From: Burkholderiaceae bacterium
GTDB lineage: Bacteria > Pseudomonadota > Gammaproteobacteria > Burkholderiales > Burkholderiaceae_D
Reading direction: 5' to 3'
Assembly: GCA_030158675.1 (NCBI GenBank)
Contig: JAOASL010000033.1
Coordinates: 81,160-126,378, forward strand
DNA length: 45,219 bases
The first letter of the stretch is position 1; each line of letters begins with the position of its first letter. Position numbers and translations under genes: made by a program. Shown one piece after another: positions 17,799 to 25,971 of the stretch. The notes under the pieces are model-generated. The model did no database searches. It was given only the letters and a program-made list of their open reading frames with translations, and was not told the origin of the DNA.

Positions 17799-19055
17799 TC
17801 AGGGAAGGACGGCGCTTGCCGTGTCGATTTGCACGGCCAGCCGTCGGCGTGACAGCAGCAGCACAGCGGCAAAGCACAGCAGGATCGCTCCTTCGACTAC
17901 TATCGTGATGCGCGGCCCGAAGTGCGCCGCCAGGAAACCGGCAGCCAGGCCGCCGAGCGCATCGAAGCCGAACCGGGTCGACGTAAAAAATGCGACCACC
18001 CGTCCGCGAAACTGCTCGGCAGTGGTGGCCTGCAGCAGCATCAGCACACCGACATTGCAGACGGAGATGCCAAAACCCAGCACGGCCATGCTGGCCATCG
18101 ACAGGGGCAGCCAGGGGCTGACACCCATGGCCAGCAGCGCGAGCGCACCCAGCAACACTCCCGTTGTCACGCCGCGCAGAATCGCTGCATTCGTGCGGCG
18201 GGTCGCCAGGAAAATCGTCGACGAAAAAGCACCGCAGCCGGCTGCGCCCCACAGCCAGCCGAGCGTGCGGGCGTCGCCGGCGAAGACATCGCGCGCAAAC
18301 ACCGGCAGCAGCACCGTGTACGCCGATGCCGTCAGGTTCAGCGCCACCAGGATGGCGATGAATTTTCTGACCGGCGGTGACTGCCGCGCATAGACCAGAC
18401 CATCGCGGAACACTTCGCCCACGGAACCGCTGGCGCGCGGAATCGGCTTGCCGCGTATTCGCGACAGCCCGAAAACCACCGCAAGAAAGGTGAATCCGTT
18501 AAACAGGAAACAGACGGCTTCCGAGGTCAGCCCGAGCATCATGCCGGCCACCAGTGGCCCGAGGAAGCGGCCGGCATTGAACAGCATCGCGTTCAGTGCC
18601 AGCGCATTCGACAGATCGCTGCGCTCGTCGATGAAACTGGCGATCATGGACTGCCGCAACGGCCCGTCAAAACTATTGATCACCCCGAGACACAGCGCCA
18701 TCGCGACGATGAAGCCGCTGCCGACTGAATCCGACCACGAGCCGGCGGCCAGCACGAAGGCCTGCAGCGCCAGCAGCGACTGCACGCCAATTAGCCAGCG
18801 CCGCTTGTCCTGCTTGTCGATCCACGCGCCGGCCAGCGGGCCGACAACCAGCTGCGGAAACAGGCTGCAGAACGCCGTCACGCCGAGCAGTGCGGCCGAA
18901 CCGGTGATGCGGTAGATCATCCAGGACAGCGCGACCTGCTGTATCCAGGTGCCCAGCATGGAAATGCCCTGCCCGATGAAATAGATCCGGAAGTTCCGGT
19001 GACGCAGCGAACGCAGGCTGTCCGGCAGGCGCAGCCAGGAGACGCTGGGCTTCAT
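17799..19055 (-). CDS. MFS exporter (MFS_3/EntS-like)
   Basis: A 418-residue membrane protein with about 12 helices. The N-terminal LRSLRHRNFRIYFIGQGISMLGTWIQ is characteristic of the MFS_3 drug/siderophore exporter group, and the loop motif GAWIDKQDKRRWLI follows helix two. It starts 21 bp after hpaI on the same strand and could be the last gene of the hpa operon; a role in exporting pathway intermediates or unrelated efflux is possible. It is convergent with the cytochrome gene at 17786. Confidence 0.85.
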   Translation of the reverse strand: MKPSVSWLRLPDSLRSLRHRNFRIYFIGQGISMLGTWIQQVALSWMIYRITGSAALLGVTAFCSLFPQLVVGPLAGAWIDKQDKRRWLIGVQSLLALQAFVLAAGSWSDSVGSGFIVAMALCLGVINSFDGPLRQSMIASFIDERSDLSNALALNAMLFNAGRFLGPLVAGMMLGLTSEAVCFLFNGFTFLAVVFGLSRIRGKPIPRASGSVGEVFRDGLVYARQSPPVRKFIAILVALNLTASAYTVLLPVFARDVFAGDARTLGWLWGAAGCGAFSSTIFLATRRTNAAILRGVTTGVLLGALALLAMGVSPWLPLSMASMAVLGFGISVCNVGVLMLLQATTAEQFRGRVVAFFTSTRFGFDALGGLAAGFLAAHFGPRITIVVEGAILLCFAAVLLLSRRRLAVQIDTASAVLP

Positions 19056-19076
19056 TGGCAGGGCAATGACACGCGC

Positions 19077-19874
19077 TCAGTAAGCCGCGCCGGCCTTGCT
19101 ACCGGTTGCCGACTTGAATTTCTCTGCCAGGCTGACGGCGGCATTGCGCAGCAACAGCGTGTCGACACCCACCTGCAAGAAGCACGCGCCAAGCGACTGG
19201 TAACGCAGCGCCAGCTCGGGGTCGGTCGCCAGCACGCCGGCGGCCTTTCCGGAGGCGACGATCTTCGTGATCCCCTGCTCGATCGCGGCCAGCACGTCCG
19301 GGTGGCCCGGCTGGCCGAGATAGCCCATCGACGCAGCCAGATCGGCCGGGCCGATGAATACGCCATCAACACCGTCGACGGCAAGAATCTCGTCGAGCGC
19401 GGCCAGTGCGCGCGTGGATTCGATCTGCACCAGCAGGCACATTTCGCGATCAGCGTGAACGAAATAATCGGCGATGCCGTTCCATTTCGCCGCGCGCGCC
19501 AGCGCCGTGCCAACGCCGCGCATGCCGGCCGGCGGATAGCGCATCGCACGCACCAGCGCCGCCGCCTCGGCAGCCGACTCGACCATCGGCACCATCAGGG
19601 TCTGCGCGCCGCCGTCGAGCAGCTGCTTGATGCGCGCAGCATCGTGATCGGCAGTGCGAACCGTAAGCTGTACGTCATACGGCGCCAGCACCTGCAACTG
19701 CGCAATGATGGAGCGCAGATCATTCGGGCCATGTTCGCCATCGATGATCAGCCAGTCGAAGCCCGCCGTGCCGACGACTTCGGCCGCGAGCGTATCGGCC
19801 AGTCCGACGAAAATGCCGATCTGGGTTTTCCGCTCTGTCAGCGCACGCTTGAAATGATTCAATGGCATGTCCAT
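19077..19874 (-). CDS. hpaI: 4-hydroxy-2-oxoheptanedioate aldolase (HpaI)
   Basis: 265 residues of the HpcH/HpaI class-II aldolase family, which splits 4-hydroxy-2-oxoheptanedioate to pyruvate and succinic semialdehyde, the last step of the homoprotocatechuate pathway. Visible motifs are QIGIFVGLAD, the conserved FDWLIIDGEHGPND, VPMVESAAEA, RYPPAGMRGVG, LVQIES with a metal-ligand Glu, and FIGPADLAASMG. The start may be M1 or M3. A 152-bp gap separates it from hpaH, larger than other gaps in the operon, so an internal promoter is possible. Confidence 0.93.
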   Translation of the reverse strand: MDMPLNHFKRALTERKTQIGIFVGLADTLAAEVVGTAGFDWLIIDGEHGPNDLRSIIAQLQVLAPYDVQLTVRTADHDAARIKQLLDGGAQTLMVPMVESAAEAAALVRAMRYPPAGMRGVGTALARAAKWNGIADYFVHADREMCLLVQIESTRALAALDEILAVDGVDGVFIGPADLAASMGYLGQPGHPDVLAAIEQGITKIVASGKAAGVLATDPELALRYQSLGACFLQVGVDTLLLRNAAVSLAEKFKSATGSKAGAAY

Positions 19875-20026
19875 CTGCCCTGCCCCCTGTGATGTTCAGA
19901 TATCGAGATTGTCCGGATGCTCAAAACAGCGGCGAACCTGCTGCTGTGTCCGTCACCGCTGCCCGTCTGCATCATACCGGCGATGCGCACGCGGGCGCTG
20001 ACGCTATCCGGGTTGGAATGAGATTT

Positions 20027-20830
20027 TCAGCCGAAGCGGAAAGCCACGCTGCCCAGCGGACCGTAGTCGGCATGGAAGGTATCGCCCTTGACTGCCGGCG
20101 TCGGACGCGTGAACGAGCCCGCCAGCACCACGTCGCCGGCCTGCAATTGCTCGCCGTAGGACGCGATCTTGTTCGCCAGCCATGCGACGCCGTTGGCCGG
20201 ATGGTTCAGCACGCCGGCTGCCAGTCCGGTCTCCTCGACCACGCCATTCTTGTGCAGCAGCGCGCCGACCCAGCGCAGGTCCACGTCCAGCGGACGCACC
20301 GGGCGGCCGCCGAGCACGATGCCGGCATTCGCCGCGAAGTCGGAGATAGTGTCGAACACCTTGCGCATCATCCGGGTGTCGCGGTCGAACTGCTCGATGC
20401 GTGAATCGATGATCTCAATGGCCGGCGTCACATAGTCGGTCGCGAACAGCACGTCGAAAACGCTGACGTTCGGTCCCTTCAGCGGCTTGCCGAGAATGAA
20501 GGCCAGCTCGACTTCCACGCGCGGCGCGATAAAGCGCTCGAACGGAATGTCGCCGCCGGGCTCGAAGAACATATCGTCCATCAGCGGCGCATAGTCGGGT
20601 TCATCGATCTGGCTGGACAACTGCATTGCGCGCGAGGTCAGGCCGATCTTTCGGCCGCGGATGCGGCGGCCATCGGCCAGTTCCAGCTTCACCCATTCGC
20701 GCTGGATCGCATAACCGTCCTCGATCGTCATCTGCGGATGCTGCTTCGAAAAATGGCGCAACTGGGTGCGCGACTTGCGCGCGTCATACAGCTGGCGTGC
20801 CAGCTGGCCAATGATGTCCGGGGAGAGCAT
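20027..20830 (-). CDS. hpaH: 2-oxo-hept-4-ene-1,7-dioate hydratase (HpaH)
   Basis: 267 residues, the usual size for HpaH. It hydrates 2-oxohept-4-ene-1,7-dioate in a magnesium-dependent reaction. Family features include [43 protein letters not shown] with the acidic metal ligands, AIEIIDSRI, and [27 protein letters not shown] at the C-terminus. Only 2 bp separate it from hpaF, so the two are co-translated. Confidence 0.95.
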   Translation of the reverse strand: MLSPDIIGQLARQLYDARKSRTQLRHFSKQHPQMTIEDGYAIQREWVKLELADGRRIRGRKIGLTSRAMQLSSQIDEPDYAPLMDDMFFEPGGDIPFERFIAPRVEVELAFILGKPLKGPNVSVFDVLFATDYVTPAIEIIDSRIEQFDRDTRMMRKVFDTISDFAANAGIVLGGRPVRPLDVDLRWVGALLHKNGVVEETGLAAGVLNHPANGVAWLANKIASYGEQLQAGDVVLAGSFTRPTPAVKGDTFHADYGPLGSVAFRFG

Positions 20831-20832
20831 GG

Positions 20833-21297
20833 TCAGGCCTTCGGTGCGGAGTTGAAAAGCGGATGCAGGTTGCTGCGCTTGCCATCGAAGACTTCCGGGC
20901 CTTCGTCGATCTGCAGCGTGATGCCAATATGGCGCTGACCGAAGAGCTGCGCGAAATGCGCGCTGGCAGCGTCGAACAAGCGCTCGCCGACGCGCTGGTG
21001 CGTGGCGGCGCTGCGCCCGCGCCCCATGCGCAGGTTCAGATAGATAAACGCATAGTCACCCGGGTCGCCGGAGGCCGCGCCGGTATGCGTGCCGGCCGCG
21101 CGCCCGGCGATGCCGCCATCGGCCACCGCATAATGCGCGGCCGGATAGGCGAGCACGCGCGTGCCGCCGGTCGGGAACACCGGCTTGCCGTGTTCATCAC
21201 GGACGTCCAGCATCGCATCGGCCAGCGTGCGGCACAGGCCGGTCATGTCGGTCTCGCGCTCGAGATTGGGCGTGTACAGGATGACGAGATGAGGCAT
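20833..21297 (-). CDS. hpaF: 5-carboxymethyl-2-hydroxymuconate isomerase (HpaF)
   Basis: The 154-residue protein starts [11 protein letters not shown]; the Pro exposed after Met removal is the catalytic base of CHMI, a tautomerase-fold enzyme. [28 protein letters not shown] and ITLQIDEG are family segments. The protein is about 25-30 residues longer than the typical 126-residue HpaF; extra length appears around [20 protein letters not shown] and at the C-terminus. It lies between hpaD (12 bp gap) and hpaH (2 bp gap). Confidence 0.93.
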   Translation of the reverse strand: MPHLVILYTPNLERETDMTGLCRTLADAMLDVRDEHGKPVFPTGGTRVLAYPAAHYAVADGGIAGRAAGTHTGAASGDPGDYAFIYLNLRMGRGRSAATHQRVGERLFDAASAHFAQLFGQRHIGITLQIDEGPEVFDGKRSNLHPLFNSAPKA

Positions 21298-21309
21298 CGC
21301 AGCTCCGGT

Positions 21310-22236
21310 TCAGAGACGGGACGAAACAGCGGTATCGACCCGCGCGCTGCTAGCCACTGGCGCAGGCACGGCCGCGCCGGACTGCGGCGTGACCGGAAAG
21401 ATCGCATTGATCTGGCCGGTGCCGGACGCGCCGAAATACGGCGTGACGATTTCGGCCGGCGCATCGTAATCAGACCAGCCGAGCGCGCCGAGCAGCATCG
21501 CGGTGTCATGCATGAAACCTTCGCCATGTCCCTTCGCCGCATACTCGGGCAGCATCGCGCAGAAGTCCCGCCATTCGGCGTCCTGCCACATTGCGACCAC
21601 GCGCCGGTCCAGGTGCTCCAGGAACGGACTCCAGATCTTGAAGGCGAATTCCGGCGCCAGGCCGTTCTGCGCGAAGCGGTGGCTCAGGCTGCCGCTGGCA
21701 AGGAAGGCCACCTTGCCGTCGTAGTGGTCCTCGACGGCCTTGCGCATCGCCCAACCCAGCCGCGCACTGTCGTTCAGGTAGTGGACGGTACACAGTGCCG
21801 ACACGGACACGACCTTGAAATGCTGGTCTTCGTTCATATACCGCAGCGGCACCAGCGTGCCGTATTCCGGGCCCAGCGTGGTGTCATCGTGCGCCAGCGT
21901 CTCCACGCCCTGCTCATTGCAGACCTGCGCGAGCAGCCGGCCCAGGGCGGGATTGCCCGGCGCCTCGAATGGCATGTTCTTGATGAAATGCGGCAGTTCG
22001 TTGCTGGTGTAGGTACCCTGGAAATGCGGCGCGCAATTGATGTGGTAATTCGCATTCACCAGCCAGTGTGTGTCGAACACTACCAGCGTATCGACGCCCA
22101 GTTCGCGGCAGCGCCGGCTGATGTCGCGATGTCCGTCGATCGCTTCCTTGCGCGTGCCGTGGCGCGGGCCCGGCATCTCGCTCAGGACCATCGACGGCAC
22201 GTGGGTAATTTTTGCGGCTAAGGCAAGCTGGCCCAT
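21310..22236 (-). CDS. hpaD: 3,4-dihydroxyphenylacetate 2,3-dioxygenase (HpaD)
   Basis: I start at the ATG at 22236 (MGQLALAAKITHVP), giving 308 residues. The frame is open upstream but that part overlaps hpaE and is not conserved; GGAG lies about 10 bases before this ATG. The LigB-type class-III extradiol dioxygenase fold carries likely iron-ligand His12 (THVPSM) and His57 (FDTHW). LASGSLSHRFAQNG and the segment ending SGTGQINAIFP are also typical of homoprotocatechuate dioxygenase. It opens the ring of homoprotocatechuate to 5-carboxymethyl-2-hydroxymuconic semialdehyde. Confidence 0.93.
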   Translation of the reverse strand: MGQLALAAKITHVPSMVLSEMPGPRHGTRKEAIDGHRDISRRCRELGVDTLVVFDTHWLVNANYHINCAPHFQGTYTSNELPHFIKNMPFEAPGNPALGRLLAQVCNEQGVETLAHDDTTLGPEYGTLVPLRYMNEDQHFKVVSVSALCTVHYLNDSARLGWAMRKAVEDHYDGKVAFLASGSLSHRFAQNGLAPEFAFKIWSPFLEHLDRRVVAMWQDAEWRDFCAMLPEYAAKGHGEGFMHDTAMLLGALGWSDYDAPAEIVTPYFGASGTGQINAIFPVTPQSGAAVPAPVASSARVDTAVSSRL

Positions 22237-22276
22237 GATGAAAATTCTCCGTGATTCGTTGACAAGGACGCGGGTA

Positions 22277-23746
22277 TCAAACGCCCCAGCGCGGAATGGG
22301 GTGACCGCCGAGCGATACCGCCACGTTCTTCGGTTCGCAGAACACCTCGTAACTCCAGGTGCCGCCCTCGCGTCCGGTACCGCTGGCCTTGGTGCCGCCA
22401 AATGGCTGGCGCAGGTCGCGCACGTTCTGGCTGTTGACGAAGCACATGCCGGCCTCGATGGCCGCCGCGACGCGATGCGCCTTGCCGATGTTCTCGGTCC
22501 AGACATAGCTCGACAGGCCGTAAGGTATGTCATTGGCCAGTGCGATCGCATGCGCTTCGTCGCGGAACGGAATCAGGCAGGCGACCGGGCCGAAAATCTC
22601 TTCCTGCGCGATGCGCATGCGGTTGTCGACGTCGGCAAAGACTGTCGGCCACACATAGTTGCCGCGCGCCAGTGCCGCCGGCAGTTCCGGCGCATAGGAG
22701 GGCCGGTCCAGCCCGCCGCACAGCAGCGTTGCGCCCTCTGTCGGTCCCAGCTCAATGTAGCTGCGCACCTTGGCCAGATGACCGGCCGAGATCATCGGAC
22801 CGATGATGGTCTTTTCATCGAGCGGATCACCGACGATGATGCGCCTGGCACGCTCGGCGAAGCGCTGCGCGAATTCGGCGTAGACCGACTGCTGGACCAG
22901 GATGCGGCTGCCCGCCGTGCAGCGCTCGCCATTGTTGGAAAAGATCATGAAGATGGCCGCATCGAGCGCGCGCTCGAGGTCGGCGTCGTCAAAGACGACG
23001 AACGGCGATTTGCCGCCCAGCTCCATGCTGAATTTTTTCAGCCCGGCCGCCTTGACGATGCGGTTTCCGGTCGCTGTCGAGCCGGTGAAACTGATCGCGC
23101 GCACGTCCGGATGTGCGACCAGCGGCTCGCCGGCGTCTGCGCCAAAGCCATGCACGATGTTCAGCACGCCGGCCGGCACGCCCGCTTCAAGCGCCAGCTC
23201 GCCTAGCCGCGCTGCGCTCAGCGGCGACAGCTCGCTCATCTTCAGCACCGCCGTGTTGCCGAACGCGAGGCAGGGAGCGACTTTCCAGGTCGCCGTCATG
23301 AACGGCACATTCCACGGACTGATCAGCGCGCACACGCCGACCGGGTGAAACAGCGTGTAGTTCAGGTGCGTCGGCGTCGGATAGGTATGGCCGTCGACAC
23401 GGGTGCACAGCTCGGCGAAGTAATGAAAATTATCGGCCGCGCGTGGCACCAGCTGTTTGCCGGTCTGCGCAATCGACTGGCCGGTGTCGCGCGTTTCGGT
23501 CGCGGCCAGCTCAGGCACATGGCGCGTGATCAGCTCGCCGAGCGTGCGCAAGATTTTGGCGCGCTCCGCGGCCGGCTTGCCGGCCCAGCCGGGAAACGCC
23601 GCCTTCGCCGCAGCGACGGCGGCATCGACTTCCGCCGCGCCGCCGGCGGCCACTTCGGCCAGTACTTCCTGCGTGGCCGGATTGGTGGTCTCGAAATAAC
23701 GTGTGCCAGGAACGGCACGACCGTCGATCAGGTGATGAATCTGCAA
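22277..23746 (-). CDS. hpaE: 5-carboxymethyl-2-hydroxymuconic-semialdehyde dehydrogenase (HpaE)
   Basis: I choose a TTG start at 23746: AAGGAG sits six bases before it, and the resulting 489-residue protein beginning (M)QIHHLIDGRAVPG has the normal HpaE length. The ATG at 23854 would add 36 residues that overlap hpaG2 and show no homology pattern. The aldehyde dehydrogenase motifs are complete: PWNVPFM, the NAD-binding FTGSTATGNRI, Glu242 in MELGGKSPF and nucleophile Cys276 in NNGERCTAGSR. It oxidises the ring-cleavage semialdehyde to the dicarboxylate with NAD. Confidence 0.94.
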   Translation of the reverse strand: MQIHHLIDGRAVPGTRYFETTNPATQEVLAEVAAGGAAEVDAAVAAAKAAFPGWAGKPAAERAKILRTLGELITRHVPELAATETRDTGQSIAQTGKQLVPRAADNFHYFAELCTRVDGHTYPTPTHLNYTLFHPVGVCALISPWNVPFMTATWKVAPCLAFGNTAVLKMSELSPLSAARLGELALEAGVPAGVLNIVHGFGADAGEPLVAHPDVRAISFTGSTATGNRIVKAAGLKKFSMELGGKSPFVVFDDADLERALDAAIFMIFSNNGERCTAGSRILVQQSVYAEFAQRFAERARRIIVGDPLDEKTIIGPMISAGHLAKVRSYIELGPTEGATLLCGGLDRPSYAPELPAALARGNYVWPTVFADVDNRMRIAQEEIFGPVACLIPFRDEAHAIALANDIPYGLSSYVWTENIGKAHRVAAAIEAGMCFVNSQNVRDLRQPFGGTKASGTGREGGTWSYEVFCEPKNVAVSLGGHPIPRWGV

Positions 23747-23768
23747 TTCAGGCTCCTTGTTATCGGGT

Positions 23769-24560
23769 TCAGCGTCCAAACAGCTCGTCGCCGGCGATGG
23801 TACTGACGAGGCGACCGATGCCATCGATCTCGGTGATGACTTCATCACCGACATCCACGTTGACGACGCCTTCCGGCGTGCCGGTCAGGATCACGTCGCC
23901 GGCCTGCAGTGTCATGAAGCTGCTCAGGTATTCGATCAGCTCGGGAATGTTGCTGACCATGTTGGCGGTAGTGCCCTGCTGGGTCACGTGCCCGTTGACC
24001 AGGGTGCGCAGCGCCAGCTGGTGCGGATCAGGCAGGTCGGCGGCATCGACGAACCACGGTCCCAGCACGGTACCGCCGTCGCGATTCTTGACCCGCATGT
24101 TCGGCCGGTACCAGTTTTCGAGATAGTCGCGGATCGCGTAGTCGTTGCAGACCGTGTAGCCGGCGACATGCTGCATTGCGTCGGCGCGGCGCGCACGGGA
24201 CGCCGTCTTGCCGATCACCACGGCCAGCTCACACTCGTAATGCATGAATTTCACACCGGCCGGCCGCCGCATCACACCACGATGCCCGACCACGCTGCCC
24301 GGCCCTTTCAAGAAGGCCAGCGGCTCGTCTTTCGCCGTGATGGTAAGTTCCTTTGACAGCTCTTTCAGATGGTCGGCGTAATTCAGCCCGAGCGCGATGA
24401 TCGTGCCGACCTCGAAAGGCGGCAGCCAGACCACCTCATGTTCGGCGACGATACGGCCGTCGGCAAGCTGCAGCGTCTGCTGATCCGTTGATGACGACAG
24501 ATGATCGAACGGTGTGGCCGTATGAATGGCGCCGGCATAGGCAACACGAGCGGTCTTCAT
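23769..24560 (-). CDS. hpaG2: Homoprotocatechuate isomerase/decarboxylase subunit HpaG2
   Basis: 263 residues of the fumarylacetoacetate-hydrolase fold: GTIIALGLNYADHLKE, FLKGPGSVVGH, the metal-binding HYECELAVVIGK (acidic ligands), GYTVCNDYAIRDYLEN and DVILTGTPEGVVNVDVGD. In enteric bacteria HpaG is a single bifunctional protein; here, as in many Proteobacteria, the two halves are separate genes. The start overlaps the upstream half by 4 bp. The complex decarboxylates and isomerises the oxidised ring-cleavage product. Confidence 0.94.
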   Translation of the reverse strand: MKTARVAYAGAIHTATPFDHLSSSTDQQTLQLADGRIVAEHEVVWLPPFEVGTIIALGLNYADHLKELSKELTITAKDEPLAFLKGPGSVVGHRGVMRRPAGVKFMHYECELAVVIGKTASRARRADAMQHVAGYTVCNDYAIRDYLENWYRPNMRVKNRDGGTVLGPWFVDAADLPDPHQLALRTLVNGHVTQQGTTANMVSNIPELIEYLSSFMTLQAGDVILTGTPEGVVNVDVGDEVITEIDGIGRLVSTIAGDELFGR

Positions 24561-25252
24561 TGCGCCTCTCCTTCTGCGGCAAAGCTCAGATTGAGCGGCG
24601 CCAGACCGCCGATCGCGATGGTCGCCTTCTGTCCCGCTCTCACCCGCGGCGCGCCGGCCGGAACGCCCAGCATCAGGATGTCGCCTGCGGCCAGGGTCAT
24701 GAAATCCGTCACATCGACCAGCAGCCGGGCCACATCGCGAATGCGCTCGCCGGTGGTGCTTTGCTGCACCACTTCACCGTCGACAAATACACGCACCGCC
24801 AGTGCGTCCGGGTCGGGCACGGCAGCGCGCAGCGTGACTGCCGGCGCCAGCACACAGAAGCCATCGCGCGCGCGAAAACGCAGCGACGGGCGATACAGGC
24901 TTTCATGCGGAACGCACAGGTCGGCCAGCGCGACATAGCCGGCGACGTAGTCCGGCGCCTGCACCGCGCTCAACTTACAGGCAGTACGCGCGATCACGAT
25001 GCCCAGCGCTGCGCCCAGCTCCAGTTCGTCGGCATCGGCTGGCACGATGACCTGTGCGCCGTCGCCGGCCAGCGTATTGCGCGGCTTCTGATACAGCACC
25101 GGCGCGACCGGCGCGGCCTTGTACGGCGCAGCGTTGACGGCCTCGCCCAGCGCCGCCAGCGCGGGACGATGATTCAGCAGCGTACCGTAGACGATGCCCG
25201 ACAGACGCCACGGCGCACAGGCCATTTCAACTGAAGGAAGCGGATGGATCAT
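24557..25252 (-). CDS. hpaG1: Homoprotocatechuate isomerase/decarboxylase subunit HpaG1
   Basis: 231 residues, the N-terminal-half homologue of HpaG with the same fold: LSGIVYGTLLNHRPAL, VLYQKPRNTLAGDGA, ELELGAALGIVIARTA, GYVALADLCVPHESLYRPSLRF and GDILMLGVPAGAP. It is the first gene of the hpa operon. Its promoter lies between it and hpaR, with TTGACT/TAGAAT spaced 18 bp and two operator-like sites. The ribosome site before the ATG is weak (GAGTGA). Confidence 0.93.
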   Translation of the reverse strand: MIHPLPSVEMACAPWRLSGIVYGTLLNHRPALAALGEAVNAAPYKAAPVAPVLYQKPRNTLAGDGAQVIVPADADELELGAALGIVIARTACKLSAVQAPDYVAGYVALADLCVPHESLYRPSLRFRARDGFCVLAPAVTLRAAVPDPDALAVRVFVDGEVVQQSTTGERIRDVARLLVDVTDFMTLAAGDILMLGVPAGAPRVRAGQKATIAIGGLAPLNLSFAAEGEAQ

Positions 25253-25260
25253 GAAAATTC

Positions 25261-25274
25261 ACTCGCATGTGAGT
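25261..25274. promoter_or_regulatory. Candidate HpaR operator 1
   Basis: ACTCGCATGTGAGT is a near-perfect dyad between the hpaG1 -10 box and the hpaG1 start codon. It shares the pattern ACTC-RY-ATGT-RA with operator 2, 34 bp away. MarR-type HpaR proteins repress hpa operons until the pathway substrate is present; binding here would block elongation into hpaG1. Confidence 0.6.
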
Positions 25275-25285
25275 AGATGTCCGGC

Positions 25286-25315
25286 ATTCTATTTACTCAT
25301 ATGTAAACAAGTCAA
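25286..25315 (-). promoter_or_regulatory. Promoter of the hpaG1-led operon
   Basis: On the minus strand TTGACT (25310-25315) and TAGAAT (25286-25291) are separated by 18 bp. Operator 2 fills the spacer. Confidence 0.6.
25292..25307. promoter_or_regulatory. Candidate HpaR operator 2
   Basis: TTTACTCATATGTAAA is an inverted repeat (TTTAC/GTAAA) that contains ACTCATATGTAA, matching operator 1. It lies in the spacer of the hpaG1 promoter and overlaps the -35 of the hpaR promoter, so one bound dimer could control both directions. Confidence 0.6.
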
Positions 25316-25321
25316 TATAAT
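25292..25321 (+). promoter_or_regulatory. Promoter of hpaR
   Basis: A consensus TATAAT at 25316-25321 has a weaker -35 (TTTACT at 25292-25297) 18 bp upstream. It overlaps the divergent hpaG1 promoter and operator 2, which suggests autoregulation. Confidence 0.55.
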
Positions 25322-25391
25322 GCCGGTGAAATTTCGCGGCGCCCGGGCAGACCAGCGTCCGAAAAATGCAGCCAACAAGGAAGTCCCACTG

Positions 25392-25853
25392 ATGAACAAG
25401 CCGGATGTACTGAAGCGCCGCAACCTGCCGCTGCTGATGCTGCAGGCACGCGAGGCGGTGTTTTCGCGCTTTCGCCCTGTGCTGAATGAGGCCGGCATCA
25501 CCGAGCAGCAATGGCGCGTGGTGCGCGCGCTGCTCGAGCACGGATCGCTGGAACCGCGGCAGATCGGCGAGATCTGCTGCCTGGCCAGCCCCAGCCTGGC
25601 CGGGATACTGGCGCGCATGGATGATCTGGGACTGGTCCGGCGCGAGCGGCTGCCGCATGATCAGCGCCGCGTGCTGGTGTCAGTGTCACCCGCCGGCATG
25701 GCGCTGGCAAAGCAGCTGGCGCCGCGGATCGAGGCGAACTACCGGGCGCTCGAGCGCGAACTCGGCACCGAACTGACCGGCGAGCTGTATCAAATGCTGG
25801 ACCGGTTGATCGATACGCTGGCCACCGCCACGGACAGCCGCGACGGCGAGTAG
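25392..25853 (+). CDS. hpaR: MarR-family repressor of homoprotocatechuate genes (HpaR)
   Basis: I start at the ATG at 25392 (MNKPDVLKRRNLPLLML), preceded by AAGGAAG, giving 153 residues; the frame stays open further upstream but that part overlaps the promoter region. The winged-helix domain runs through ITEQQWRVVRALLEHG, PRQIGEICCLASPSLAGILARMDDLGLVRRERLPHDQRRVLVSVS, where the recognition helix and Arg-rich wing are typical of HpaR/HpcR. It is divergent from the hpa operon and has two operator-like sites at the shared promoters. A ligand such as hydroxyphenylacetate or homoprotocatechuate would relieve repression by family precedent. Confidence 0.92.
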   Translation: MNKPDVLKRRNLPLLMLQAREAVFSRFRPVLNEAGITEQQWRVVRALLEHGSLEPRQIGEICCLASPSLAGILARMDDLGLVRRERLPHDQRRVLVSVSPAGMALAKQLAPRIEANYRALERELGTELTGELYQMLDRLIDTLATATDSRDGE

Positions 25854-25971
25854 GAGAACAACCGGCATTCACAGCGCAGCACCACAATCCAGCCGTCTGG
25901 CGCCTCGGCCAGCGACATGCATCACAGGGCAGAGACCCCTGTACGATCGACACTCACCCAAAGGAAAAATC

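Noticed and set aside
17787-17815. Hairpin CGCCGTC/GACGGCG between convergent cytochrome and MFS genes as terminator
   Set aside because: The stem is short and no T-run follows on either strand.
20863-22221. 452-codon plus-strand ORF over hpaF and hpaD
   Set aside because: Arg/His/Gln-rich shadow frame opposite two well-recognised enzymes.
22070-23206. 378-codon plus-strand ORF over hpaD and hpaE
   Set aside because: Crosses the boundary of two real minus-strand genes and has no recognisable family.
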